A stretch of 64,000 nt of DNA from Dokdonella_A sp014338185 (GTDB lineage: Bacteria > Pseudomonadota > Gammaproteobacteria > Xanthomonadales > Rhodanobacteraceae), in contig SZOS01000009.1 of NCBI GenBank assembly GCA_030263295.1, forward strand, positions 1 through 64,000, in the 5' to 3' direction. Positions 7,551 to 15,720 of the stretch are shown in pieces. The first letter of the stretch is position 1. Each line of letters starts with the position of its first letter. Made by a program: the position numbers and the translations under genes. The notes under the pieces are model-generated. The model was not told the DNA's origin and did not search any database. It saw only the letters and a list, made by a program, of their open reading frames with translations.

Positions 7551-9395
7551 ATGTCAGGTTCCAGCCACGGCCCGATCTTCCGCTTCTTCCGCGCGATCTG
7601 GGACACGCTCAACTTCACCCGCCGCCTCGTGTTCAACCTGTTGTTCGTGCTGGTCGTCGTGCTCGTGATCGTCGGCCTGTCCTCGGGCAGCCACCCGATC
7701 GATGCGCGCACCGCGCTCGTGCTCGATCCGGGCGGCGCCGTGGTCGAGCAGTATTCGGTCGATCCGACCGAGCGCGCACTCGCGCGCCTGAGCGGCAGCG
7801 AGACGGCCGAGGTGCAACTGCGCGACCTGCTTGAGGCGATCGACGCGGCCGCCGGGGACAAGCGCATCGAGCGCATGGTGTTCATTCCCGACGACATCAC
7901 CTCGATCGGACTGGCCACCGCACGCGAGCTCGGTGCGGCGTTCGACCGTTTCAAGGCGGCCGGCAAGGAAATCGTGGTGGTCAGCACCGGCATGGAACAG
8001 AACGTGTACCTGCTCGCCGCGCACGCCAACCGCATCCTGCTCGACCCCGACGGCGCGGTGGTGCTGGAAGGCCTGTCCAACTACCGCAGCTACTACAAGG
8101 ATGCGCTCGACAAGCTCGGCGTGCAGGCGCACCTGATCCGTGTGGGCACCTACAAGTCGGCGGGCGAGCCCTATGTGCTCGACCATGCCTCCGATGCGGC
8201 CAAGCAGGCCGATGCGTACTGGATGGGCGGCATCTGGCAGGAATACATCGACGAGGTGGCGAGCCTGCGCAAGCTCGATGCGGGCGCGCTCAGCGACAGC
8301 ATCGCGCACTTCGACCAGCGCGTGAGCGCGCAGCACGGCGATCTCGCCCAGCTTGCGCTGGAGCAGAAGCTGGTCGACGAACTGGCCACGCGCGCGCAGG
8401 CGCGCGAGCAGCTGCGCGCGCTCGGCGTGGCCGATGGCGACAGCTTCCGCCAGATCGACTTCACCGACTATCTCGCCGCGCACGCGGTGCAGCGTCTGCC
8501 GCGCGCGGGCAAGGGTGTCGCCGTGGTGGTGGCGCAGGGCGAGATCGTGCCCGGCGAGCGCCAGCCCGGAATGATCGGCGGCAAGTCGACGGCGGACCTG
8601 ATCCGGCGTGCGCGCAAGGACCCCAACGTCGCGGCGATCGTGCTGCGGGTGGATTCGCCCGGTGGCGATGCCACCGCCTCGGAGCAGATCCGCCGCGAAC
8701 TGGCGCAGGCGCGCGAGGACGGCAAGCCGGTGGTGGTGTCGATGGGCGACGTGGCCGCCAGTGGCGGTTACTGGATCTCGATGGCGAGCGATGAGATCTG
8801 GGCGCAGCCCAACACCATCACCGGCTCGATCGGCATCTTCGGCCTGTTCATGACCATCCCCGACACCCTGGCCAAGCTCGGCATCAACACCGATGGTGTC
8901 GGCACCACGCCGCTGGCCGGCGCGTTCGACATCCGCCGTCCGCTGTCGCCACAACTGGAATCGGTGCTGGGCAGTGTGATCGGGCGCGGCTACGCGCAGT
9001 TCATCGGCACGGTCGCCAAGGCGCGCAACAAGACGCCCGAGCAGGTCGATGAGGTCGCGCAAGGGCGGGTCTGGAGCGGTGCGCAGGCCAAGGAACGCGG
9101 CCTGGTCGACAAGCTCGGCGGGCTCGACGACGCGATCGCGGCTGCCGCGGCGCGTGCCAACCTCGGCGCCGACCATCCGCTGCGCTACATCGAGCAGCCG
9201 CTGAGCCCGTGGCAGCGCCTGGCGATCACGCTGGGCGGCAGCGATGCCACGCTCAAGCTCGCGCAGTGGAGCGGCTTGCACCTGCCCGCCGGTGCGCTGA
9301 CTCGGTCCGAGTTGCGGGAGCTGTCGAGCATCGCCGCTGTGTTGCGCGGCAAGCGCTACGCCGCGTACGCGCACTGCCTGTGCGAGCCGCACTGA
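7551..9395 (+). CDS. sppA: Signal peptide peptidase SppA, 67K type
   Basis: A membrane-anchored serine protease that degrades released signal peptides. At 614 residues it is the long, two-domain SppA of the E. coli type. A single N-terminal membrane segment lies at about residues 26-45 (LVFNLLFVLVVVLVIVGL). The catalytic dyad is visible: Lys202 in TYKSAGEPY in the N-terminal half and Ser404 in DVAASGGYW in the C-terminal half, matching E. coli Lys209 and Ser409. The start follows GGAG at 7542-7545. It runs toward the korB gene across a palindrome-rich gap. Confidence 0.95.
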   Translation: MSGSSHGPIFRFFRAIWDTLNFTRRLVFNLLFVLVVVLVIVGLSSGSHPIDARTALVLDPGGAVVEQYSVDPTERALARLSGSETAEVQLRDLLEAIDAAAGDKRIERMVFIPDDITSIGLATARELGAAFDRFKAAGKEIVVVSTGMEQNVYLLAAHANRILLDPDGAVVLEGLSNYRSYYKDALDKLGVQAHLIRVGTYKSAGEPYVLDHASDAAKQADAYWMGGIWQEYIDEVASLRKLDAGALSDSIAHFDQRVSAQHGDLAQLALEQKLVDELATRAQAREQLRALGVADGDSFRQIDFTDYLAAHAVQRLPRAGKGVAVVVAQGEIVPGERQPGMIGGKSTADLIRRARKDPNVAAIVLRVDSPGGDATASEQIRRELAQAREDGKPVVVSMGDVAASGGYWISMASDEIWAQPNTITGSIGIFGLFMTIPDTLAKLGINTDGVGTTPLAGAFDIRRPLSPQLESVLGSVIGRGYAQFIGTVAKARNKTPEQVDEVAQGRVWSGAQAKERGLVDKLGGLDDAIAAAAARANLGADHPLRYIEQPLSPWQRLAITLGGSDATLKLAQWSGLHLPAGALTRSELRELSSIAAVLRGKRYAAYAHCLCEPH

Positions 9396-9399
9396 GGAC

Positions 9400-9430
9400 G
9401 CGCCGGTCGCAACGCCGGCGCATGCGCCGG
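9400..9430. terminator. Competing hairpins between sppA and korB
   Basis: GCGCCGG (9400-9406) can pair with CCGGCGC (9415-9421). The latter also begins a perfect 16-base palindrome, CCGGCGCATGCGCCGG (9415-9430). Either fold could stop transcription from the two converging genes. There is no T-run, so this is weak evidence. Confidence 0.3.
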
Positions 9431-9494
9431 TCTTGGCATCGCCGGACGCCGGTCCGAGCCGGCTCGCCGAGGCGCGGCCAGCGCCGCGTGAGCG

Positions 9495-10550
9495 CTAGCG
9501 CAGGCCGGCGTTGATCTTTTCGAGCGCCGCGGCGCCGGGGCACAGCGCCGCGGTGTCGAGCGTGTTGAGCGGCGCGGCCACGGTACGGATGCGCGCGTGC
9601 AGGTCCTGCGCGTTCTCCTCCACGTACAGCAGCCCGGTCGGAATCTCGCCCGCGGCCTGGCGCTCGTGCAGGTAGCGCATCGCGGCGACGCGGTCGGACG
9701 GGTCGTAGGCGACATCGACCTTGCGCAGGCGCAGCACGCTGCCGTCGTGCTGTTCCACCTCGATCAGCTCGCCCGGCGCGTAATCGACCACGATTTCCTC
9801 GCGTGCCTCGATGAAGTCGAGCTTGTTGATCGCATCGTTGTGCTCGCGCACGTAGTCGTAGCTCTTGGTGCTGCCGGCGTGGTTGTTGAACGTCACGCAC
9901 GGGCTGAGCACGTCGAGGATCGCGGCGCCGCGGTGTGCGATCGCGCCCTTGATCAGTGGCACCAGTTGCTCCTTGTCGCCCGAGAAGCTGCGCGCGACGA
10001 AGGTGGCACCCAGTTGCAGCGCCAGGCCGACGAGGTCGAGCGGCGCATCGGTGTTGACCACGCCCTTCTTCGACACCGAACCGGCATCGGCGGTGGCCGA
10101 GAACTGGCCCTTGGTGAGGCCGTACACGCCATTGTTCTCGACGATGTAGACCATGTTGACGCCACGGCGGATCGCGTGCACGAACTGGCCGATGCCGATC
10201 GAGGCCGAGTCGCCATCGCCGGACACGCCCAGGTACAACAGTTCGCGGTTGGCGAGGTTGGCGCCGGTGAGCACCGAGGGCATGCGTCCGTGCACGGTGT
10301 TGAAGCCGTGCGACGGGCTGAGGAAATAATCGGGTGTCTTGCTGCTGCAGCCGATGCCGCTGAGCTTGGCCACGCGGTGTGGTTCGATCGCCAGTTCCCA
10401 GCACGCGCGCACGATCGCGGCCGAGATCGAATCGTGGCCGCAGCCCGCGCACAGCGTGGAGATGCGGCCCTCGTAGTCGCGGCGGGTGTAGCCAAGCGCG
10501 TTGCAGGTGAGCGAAGGGTGATGCAGGCTGGGTTTGGCGATGTAGGTCAT
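9495..10550 (-). CDS. korB: 2-oxoacid:ferredoxin oxidoreductase, beta subunit
   Basis: This subunit binds thiamine diphosphate and a 4Fe-4S cluster and carries out CoA-dependent oxidative decarboxylation of a 2-oxoacid, passing electrons to ferredoxin or a flavoprotein. Seen in the 351 residues: CAGCGH at 34-39, GIGCSSKTPDY, the ThDP/Mg motif GDGDSASIGIGQ with ENNGVYGLTKGQ, and a later Cys in LSPCVTFNNH. These match the 2-oxoglutarate or pyruvate OFOR beta family; 2-oxoglutarate is favoured by its alpha partner but not proven. The ATG at 10550 follows GAGGACAGC. It is the last gene of a three-gene leftward operon, 76 bases after korA. Confidence 0.88.
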   Translation of the reverse strand: MTYIAKPSLHHPSLTCNALGYTRRDYEGRISTLCAGCGHDSISAAIVRACWELAIEPHRVAKLSGIGCSSKTPDYFLSPSHGFNTVHGRMPSVLTGANLANRELLYLGVSGDGDSASIGIGQFVHAIRRGVNMVYIVENNGVYGLTKGQFSATADAGSVSKKGVVNTDAPLDLVGLALQLGATFVARSFSGDKEQLVPLIKGAIAHRGAAILDVLSPCVTFNNHAGSTKSYDYVREHNDAINKLDFIEAREEIVVDYAPGELIEVEQHDGSVLRLRKVDVAYDPSDRVAAMRYLHERQAAGEIPTGLLYVEENAQDLHARIRTVAAPLNTLDTAALCPGAAALEKINAGLR

Positions 10551-10626
10551 GCTGTCCTCGCGGCGAATGCGCGCGTGCCCACGGCGCGGGTGCTGCGCGC
10601 TCCGTGGCACCGTGGCGGGTTGCATC

Positions 10627-12477
10627 TCATCGCGCGCTGCCCGCCAGCGCCTCGCGCGGCGCCGGCGCCTGGGCGTCGAGCCGTTCGGCCAGCGCATGCG
10701 CGATGAAGCGCGCGGTGATCGGCGTGCCGTCGTAATGCAGGATCGGCACCAGCCGCGCGGGATCGATCTCGAACTCGTTGACGAGCATCGAGCGCAGCTG
10801 GGCGTCGCGGTTCTGCTCCACCACGAACACGCGCTCATGTGCGGCAATGAAGTCGGCAATGCTGTCCGCGAACGGAAACGCGCGGATGCGCAGCGTGTCC
10901 AGCTGCAGGCCGCGTGCCTCGAGCACGCTGATCGCCTCGTCCATCGCCGGCGCGGTCGAGCCGAAGTGGATCGCGCCGAAGGCGGTCGCGCGCGCGGCCC
11001 GGCGCAGCAGCGGTTGCGGCAGCAGCGCCTTGGCCGTGTCGAATTTGCGCAGCAGGCGCTGCATGTTGTAGACGTAGTCGGCGCCGCGTTCGGAATAGCG
11101 CGCGTACGGATCGCGCGAGGTGCCACGCGTGAAGTAGGCGCCCTTGCTCGGGTGGGTGCCGGGCCAGGTGCGCCACGGAATGCCGTCGCCGTCGACGTCC
11201 TTGTAGCGGCCGAAGTCCTTGCCGGCTTCCAGCTCCGCCGCGCTCATCACCTTGCCACGGTCGTGCACGCGCGCATCGTCCCAGGCGAAGGGTTCGCACA
11301 GGCGCTGGTTCATGCCGATGTCGAGGTCGCTCATCACGAACACCGGTGTCTGCAGGCGGTCGGCCAGGTCGAGCGCGCTGGCCGCGAACTCGAAACACTC
11401 GTGCGGGTCTTGCGGCAGCAGCAGCACGTGCCGGGTGTCGCCGTGCGAGGCGTAGGCGCAGGCCACGAGGTCGGCTTGCTGGGTGCGCGTGGGCATGCCG
11501 GTGGAAGGTCCGCCGCGCTGCACGTTGATGATGGTGGCGGGGATCTCGGCAAAATGCGCCAAGCCAAGGAACTCGGTCATGAGCGATACACCCGGACCCG
11601 AGGTCGCGGTGAACGCGCGCGCGCCGTTCCAGCCCGCGCCGATCACCATGCCGATCGAGGCGATTTCGTCCTCGGCCTGCACGATCGCGCAGCGGCGCTC
11701 GCCGGTCGCGGCATCGGTGCGGTACTTGTTGCAGTACTTGTCGAAGGCCTCGACCACCGAGGTCGAAGGCGTGATCGGATACCACGCGCATACCGTCGCA
11801 CCGCCGTACACGCAGCCCAGGCCGGCGGCGCTGTTGCCGTCGACGAAGATGCGCTCGCCAACTGCGTCGGCGCGGCGCAGCGCGAGTCCGATCGGGGCGT
11901 CGGCGAAGTGTTCGCGTGCATGCTCATGGCCGATGCGCAGCGCGCGCACGTTGGGTTCGAACAGCTTGGGCTTGTTGCGGTACTGCTCGCCGACCAGCGT
12001 CTCCAGCACCTGCATTTCCAGCCCGAGCAATTGCGCCAGCGCGCCCACGTAGATGATGTTCTTGAAGATCTGGCGCTGGCGCGGATCGCTGTAGGTGGCG
12101 TTGCAGATCTGCGTGATCGGCATGCCGAGCACGCGCACGTCGTCGCGGAACTTCGATTTCGGCAACGGCTTGGTGGAATCGTGGAACAGGTAGCCGCCGG
12201 GTTCGATCTCCTTGACATCGGCGTCCCAGGTCTGCGGATTCATCGCCACCATGAGGTCGACGCCGCCGCGGCGGCCGAGCCAGCCCGCCTCGCACACGCG
12301 CACCTCGTACCAGGTCGGCAGGCCCTGGATGTTGGAGGGAAAGATGTTGCGCGGGCTCACCGGCACGCCCATGCGCAGGATCGCCTTGGCGAACAGCTCG
12401 TTGGCCGAGGCCGAGCCCGAGCCGTTGACGTTGGCGAACTTGACCACGAAGTCGTTGACGGCCTGGATCGGCTTCAT
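10627..12477 (-). CDS. korA: 2-oxoacid:acceptor oxidoreductase, fused gamma-alpha subunit
   Basis: Partner of the beta subunit, 616 residues. The N-terminal gamma domain (about residues 1-185) shows GSGSASANELFAKAILRMG and GRRGGVDLMVAMNPQ. The alpha pyrimidine-binding domain follows (VCAWYPITPSTSVVEAF, QAEDEIASIGMVIGAGWNG, TSGPGVSLM). A C-terminal transketolase-like domain ends with FVVEQNRDAQLRSML. This gamma-alpha fusion is the KorA arrangement common in aerobic bacteria. It starts 46 bases after the Fe-S/FAD gene ends and precedes korB, so the three are probably co-transcribed. No strong ribosome site is seen before the ATG. Confidence 0.88.
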   Translation of the reverse strand: MKPIQAVNDFVVKFANVNGSGSASANELFAKAILRMGVPVSPRNIFPSNIQGLPTWYEVRVCEAGWLGRRGGVDLMVAMNPQTWDADVKEIEPGGYLFHDSTKPLPKSKFRDDVRVLGMPITQICNATYSDPRQRQIFKNIIYVGALAQLLGLEMQVLETLVGEQYRNKPKLFEPNVRALRIGHEHAREHFADAPIGLALRRADAVGERIFVDGNSAAGLGCVYGGATVCAWYPITPSTSVVEAFDKYCNKYRTDAATGERRCAIVQAEDEIASIGMVIGAGWNGARAFTATSGPGVSLMTEFLGLAHFAEIPATIINVQRGGPSTGMPTRTQQADLVACAYASHGDTRHVLLLPQDPHECFEFAASALDLADRLQTPVFVMSDLDIGMNQRLCEPFAWDDARVHDRGKVMSAAELEAGKDFGRYKDVDGDGIPWRTWPGTHPSKGAYFTRGTSRDPYARYSERGADYVYNMQRLLRKFDTAKALLPQPLLRRAARATAFGAIHFGSTAPAMDEAISVLEARGLQLDTLRIRAFPFADSIADFIAAHERVFVVEQNRDAQLRSMLVNEFEIDPARLVPILHYDGTPITARFIAHALAERLDAQAPAPREALAGSAR

Positions 12478-12523
12478 CGGCGGGCGCCCCGTGGCGCGAG
12501 CTGGTGGAGGGAGGGCATCGCGC

Positions 12524-14347
12524 TCAAGCGGCTTTCTCCTTGCCGGCCTTGGGCGCGCCGTCGCCCGCGTGGGCGATTTCGAGGAAGAACTTGCGCATGT
12601 CCCAGGCGCCGGTCGGACAGCGCTCGGCGCACAGGCTGCAGTGCAGGCACACGTCCTCGTCCTTGACCATCACCCGGCCGGTCTTGACCGGCGCCGACAC
12701 ATACAGTGCCTGCCCGGTGTTGAGCGCGGGCGCCGACAGCCGCGTGCGCAGATCGGCTTCCTCGCCGTTCCAGGTGAAGCTGATGCAATCCATCGGGCAG
12801 ATGTCGACGCAGGCATCGCACTCGATGCACAGGTTGTCGCTGAACACGGTCTGCACGTCGCAGTTGAGGCAGCGTTGGGCTTCCTTCCAGGCGGTCTGCG
12901 CGTCGTAGCCGAGCTCGACCTCGAGTTGCATGCTCTTGAGGGTCTTGGCCGGATCGGCCCACGGCACCTTGTAGCGCTGGTCGTTGGACACCTCGTTGTC
13001 GTAGCTCCATTCGTGGATGCCCATCTTCTGCGACACCAGCTCGACCGCGGGGCCCGGACGGTCACGCGTATCGGCGCCGCCGAGCAGCAGGTCGATCGAC
13101 AGTGCCGCCTCGTGGCCGTGGGCAACCGCCCAGATGATGTTCTTGGGGCCGAACGCGGCGTCGCCGCCGAACAGCACATGCGGCAGCGTCGACTGGAACG
13201 TGAGCTTGTCCACTACCGGCATGTCCCACTTGGCGTCGAACACGATGCCGATGTCGCGCTCGATCCACGGGAAGGCGTTCTCCTGGCCGACCGCGACCAG
13301 CACCTCGTCGCACTCGTGCACCTCGTCGGGCTCGCCGGTCGGCACCAGCCGGCGCTTGCCGTCGACGTATTCCACGCGCACCTTCTCGAAGCTCATGCCG
13401 GTGAGGCGACCGTTGTCGTGCAGGAACGCCTTGGGCACGCGGCAGTCGAGAATCGGGATGCCCTCGTGCATCGCGTCTTCCTTTTCCCACGGGCTTGCCT
13501 TCATCTCGTCGAAGCCCGAGCGCACGATCACCTTGACGTCCTCGCCGCCGAGGCGCCGCGCCGAGCGGCAGCAGTCCATTGCGGTATTGCCGCCGCCGAG
13601 CACGAGCGTGCGCCGGCCGACCTTGCTGACGTGGCCGAAGTACACCGAAGCCAGCCAGTCGATGCCGACGTGGATGTGCGCGGCGGCCTCGCGGCGGCCG
13701 GGCAGGTCGAGGTCACGCCCGCGTGGCGCGCCGCTGCCGACGAAGATCGCGTCGTAGCCCTCGCGCAGCAGCGCGCGCATCGACTCGATGCGGCGGTTGG
13801 CGACGAACTCGACACCGAGGTCGAGGATGTAGCCGGTTTCTTCGTCGATCACTTCCTCGGGCAGGCGGAAGCGCGGCACCTGGGTGCGCATGAAGCCGCC
13901 CGGCTTGGCATCGGCCTCGAACACGGTGACCTGGTAGCCCAGTGGCGCGAGGTCGCGTGCGACGGTGAGCGAGGACGGACCCGCGCCGACACAGGCCACG
14001 CGCATGCCATTGTGCTTGCGCGCCGGCTTGGGCAGGCGTGCGCGCACGTCGTCCTTGAGGTCGGCGGCGACGCGCTTGAGGCGGCAGATCGCCACCGGCT
14101 CGGGTTTGTTGCCCGCGCTTTCCTCCACCCGCGAACGGCGGCATGCCGGTTCGCACGGCCGGTCGCAGGTGCGGCCGAGGATGCCCGGGAACACGTTGGC
14201 CTTCCAGTTGACGAGGTAGGCATCGGAATAGCGACCCGCGGCGATCAGGCGGATGTACTCGGGCACCGGCGTGTGCGCGGGACAGGCCCACTGGCAATCG
14301 ACGACCTTGTGGAAATAGGCAGGATTGCGGATGTCGGTGGGCTGCAT
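12524..14347 (-). CDS. Fe-S/FAD NAD(P)-linked oxidoreductase (GltD/NfnB-like)
   Basis: A 607-residue flavoprotein that probably moves electrons between NAD(P) and the adjacent oxoacid:ferredoxin oxidoreductase. N-terminal cysteines CQWACPAHTPVPEYI and CDRPCEPACRR form the GltD-like Fe-S region. An FAD Rossmann motif follows (VACVGAGPSSLTVARDL), then an NAD(P) motif (TLVLGGGNTAMDCCRS) and a closing FAD contact (PHVLFGGDAAFGPKNIIWAV). The C-terminus carries two ferredoxin-type 4Fe-4S motifs: CIECDACVDICPMDC and CLHCSLCAERCPTGA. The ATG at 14347 is chosen because the Fe-S region begins soon after. First gene of the operon with korA and korB. The direction of electron flow is inferred. Confidence 0.82.
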   Translation of the reverse strand: MQPTDIRNPAYFHKVVDCQWACPAHTPVPEYIRLIAAGRYSDAYLVNWKANVFPGILGRTCDRPCEPACRRSRVEESAGNKPEPVAICRLKRVAADLKDDVRARLPKPARKHNGMRVACVGAGPSSLTVARDLAPLGYQVTVFEADAKPGGFMRTQVPRFRLPEEVIDEETGYILDLGVEFVANRRIESMRALLREGYDAIFVGSGAPRGRDLDLPGRREAAAHIHVGIDWLASVYFGHVSKVGRRTLVLGGGNTAMDCCRSARRLGGEDVKVIVRSGFDEMKASPWEKEDAMHEGIPILDCRVPKAFLHDNGRLTGMSFEKVRVEYVDGKRRLVPTGEPDEVHECDEVLVAVGQENAFPWIERDIGIVFDAKWDMPVVDKLTFQSTLPHVLFGGDAAFGPKNIIWAVAHGHEAALSIDLLLGGADTRDRPGPAVELVSQKMGIHEWSYDNEVSNDQRYKVPWADPAKTLKSMQLEVELGYDAQTAWKEAQRCLNCDVQTVFSDNLCIECDACVDICPMDCISFTWNGEEADLRTRLSAPALNTGQALYVSAPVKTGRVMVKDEDVCLHCSLCAERCPTGAWDMRKFFLEIAHAGDGAPKAGKEKAA

Positions 14348-14519
14348 GTCGATCTCGCCGTGTGACGCGCCGCGCGGGGCTTGGCGCGAGCCTAGCCCCG
14401 CCATCGTGCCCGGCAAAGGTGCGCCGCACCATGCGGCCAAGGTCGATATCTCCGGCGCAGGACGCGCGCGCTCGGGCCGGCCGCAGCGTGGGCTTCGGTG
14501 CCCTTCGCCGGCGCGCGGC

Positions 14520-14765
14520 TCAGCTGCCGCTGTCGCCGCGCTCCTGCGCCTGGATCTGCCGATCGTGCTGCGCCTTCTCCTGCAGCAGCTGCTGTTCCAC
14601 GCCCTTGGCCTTGTCGATGGCCTTGAGCTGGTCGTCGAACACGGTCGGCTGGCGCTGTTCGGGCGCAGGTGCGGCGGCGGCCTTGGGCGCGTCGGCGGGC
14701 GGCTTGTCGCCGCCGCAGGCGGCCAGGCCAAGCAGGGCGAGCATGAGCAGGCGGATGCGCAACAT
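14520..14765 (-). CDS. Small lipoprotein of unknown function
   Basis: An 81-residue exported lipoprotein. A signal peptide ends in the lipobox LAAC (LLMLALLGLAACGGDK), so Cys17 would be lipidated. After a Pro/Ala linker the mature part is a charged, probably coiled helix (DDQLKAIDKAKGVEQQLLQEKAQHD-like, split by Gln and Lys). Such a short lipoprotein with a helical tail could act as an outer-membrane tether or periplasmic spacer, but no family was recognised. It is divergent from the SDR gene, sharing a 75-base gap, and lies 172 bases upstream of the Fe-S/FAD operon on the same strand. Confidence 0.7.
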   Translation of the reverse strand: MLRIRLLMLALLGLAACGGDKPPADAPKAAAAPAPEQRQPTVFDDQLKAIDKAKGVEQQLLQEKAQHDRQIQAQERGDSGS

Positions 14766-14840
14766 CGGGACACTCGGGCGGCGGCGATCGGCTAAAGTCT
14801 GCGCCGCGCCGTCGCGCGCGACAAGCACGAGGAGCAGGCG

Positions 14841-15620
14841 ATGAGGATCGCGTCCCGCTGGCGGCTCGACGGCCGCACCGCACTCGTCACCGGCGCAAGC
14901 CGCGGCATCGGCCTGGCCTGCGCGCGCGAGCTGGCCGCGCTCGGCGCCGACGTGTTGCTCGTCGCCCGCGACGAGGCGCACCTGGAGGCGGTGCGCGCGG
15001 AACTGGCCGAGGAATGCGTCGGCCGCGAGATCCGCGCCTGCGCCGCCGACCTGGCGCAGGCCGAGCAGCGCCTGGAAGTGTTCGACTGGATCGCCGACCT
15101 CGACGTGGAGCTGTCGTTGCTGGTCAACAACGTCGGCGCCAACGAGGTCAGGCCCGCGCTCGAGTACGGCGCCGACGAAGTGCGCGAACTGCTGGAAGTG
15201 AACCTGCTCAGCGCATTCGACCTGTGCCGGCTGGCCCATCCGCTGCTGGTCGAACATGGCCATGCCGCGATCGTCAACGTCGGTTCGGTGTCCGGCCTCA
15301 CCCATGTGCGCACCGGCGCGCCGTATGGCATGGCCAAGGCCGCGCTGCACCAGCTCACGCGCAACCTTGCCTGCGAGTGGGCCGAGGATGGCATCCGCGT
15401 GAACGCGGTCGCGCCGTGGTACATCCGCACGCGCCGCACCGAGGGTGCGCTCGCCGATCCGGACTACCTCGACGAGGTGCTGTTGCGCACGCCGATGGGT
15501 CGCATCGGCGAGCCCGAGGAGGTCGCGGCCGCGGTCGCGTTCCTGTGCCTGCCCGCGGCCAGCTACGTCACCGGCGAATGCATCGCCGTCGACGGCGGCT
15601 TCCTGCGCTACGGTTTCTGA
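14841..15620 (+). CDS. SDR family oxidoreductase
   Basis: A 259-residue NAD(P)-dependent short-chain dehydrogenase. The cofactor motif TGASRGIG lies at about residues 17-24 and NNVG near 95. The catalytic Ser/Tyr/Lys are in VGSVSGLTHVRTGAPYGMAKAAL. The C-terminal SYVTGECIAVDGGFLRYGF is the usual SDR end and resembles tropinone-reductase-like members; the substrate is unknown. The ATG follows GAGGAG at 14829-14834. A possible -10 (TAAAGT) lies near 14793. It stands alone, ahead of the alkylation repair genes. Confidence 0.85.
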   Translation: MRIASRWRLDGRTALVTGASRGIGLACARELAALGADVLLVARDEAHLEAVRAELAEECVGREIRACAADLAQAEQRLEVFDWIADLDVELSLLVNNVGANEVRPALEYGADEVRELLEVNLLSAFDLCRLAHPLLVEHGHAAIVNVGSVSGLTHVRTGAPYGMAKAALHQLTRNLACEWAEDGIRVNAVAPWYIRTRRTEGALADPDYLDEVLLRTPMGRIGEPEEVAAAVAFLCLPAASYVTGECIAVDGGFLRYGF

Positions 15621-15708
15621 ACTCGCGGCGCGCGCACCACGGCCCGGTGCGCGCCGCGATCCCGGCAGGCATGGCCGAAAACGGCCAGTCCCGAGCCGGC
15701 GCCGGCGC

Positions 15709-15714
15709 TACCAT
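15709..15714 (+). promoter_or_regulatory. -10 element for a leaderless ada-alkA transcript
   Basis: TACCAT at 15709-15714 ends six bases before the ATG at 15721. With a transcription start about six to seven bases after the -10, the mRNA would begin at or next to the start codon. No Shine-Dalgarno sequence or -35 match is seen. Confidence 0.4.
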
Positions 15715-15720
15715 GCAGGC

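Noticed and set aside
10549..12666. 705-codon frame opposite korA
   Set aside because: Antisense to a well-defined enzyme gene, with His/Arg/Ala bias and no domain.
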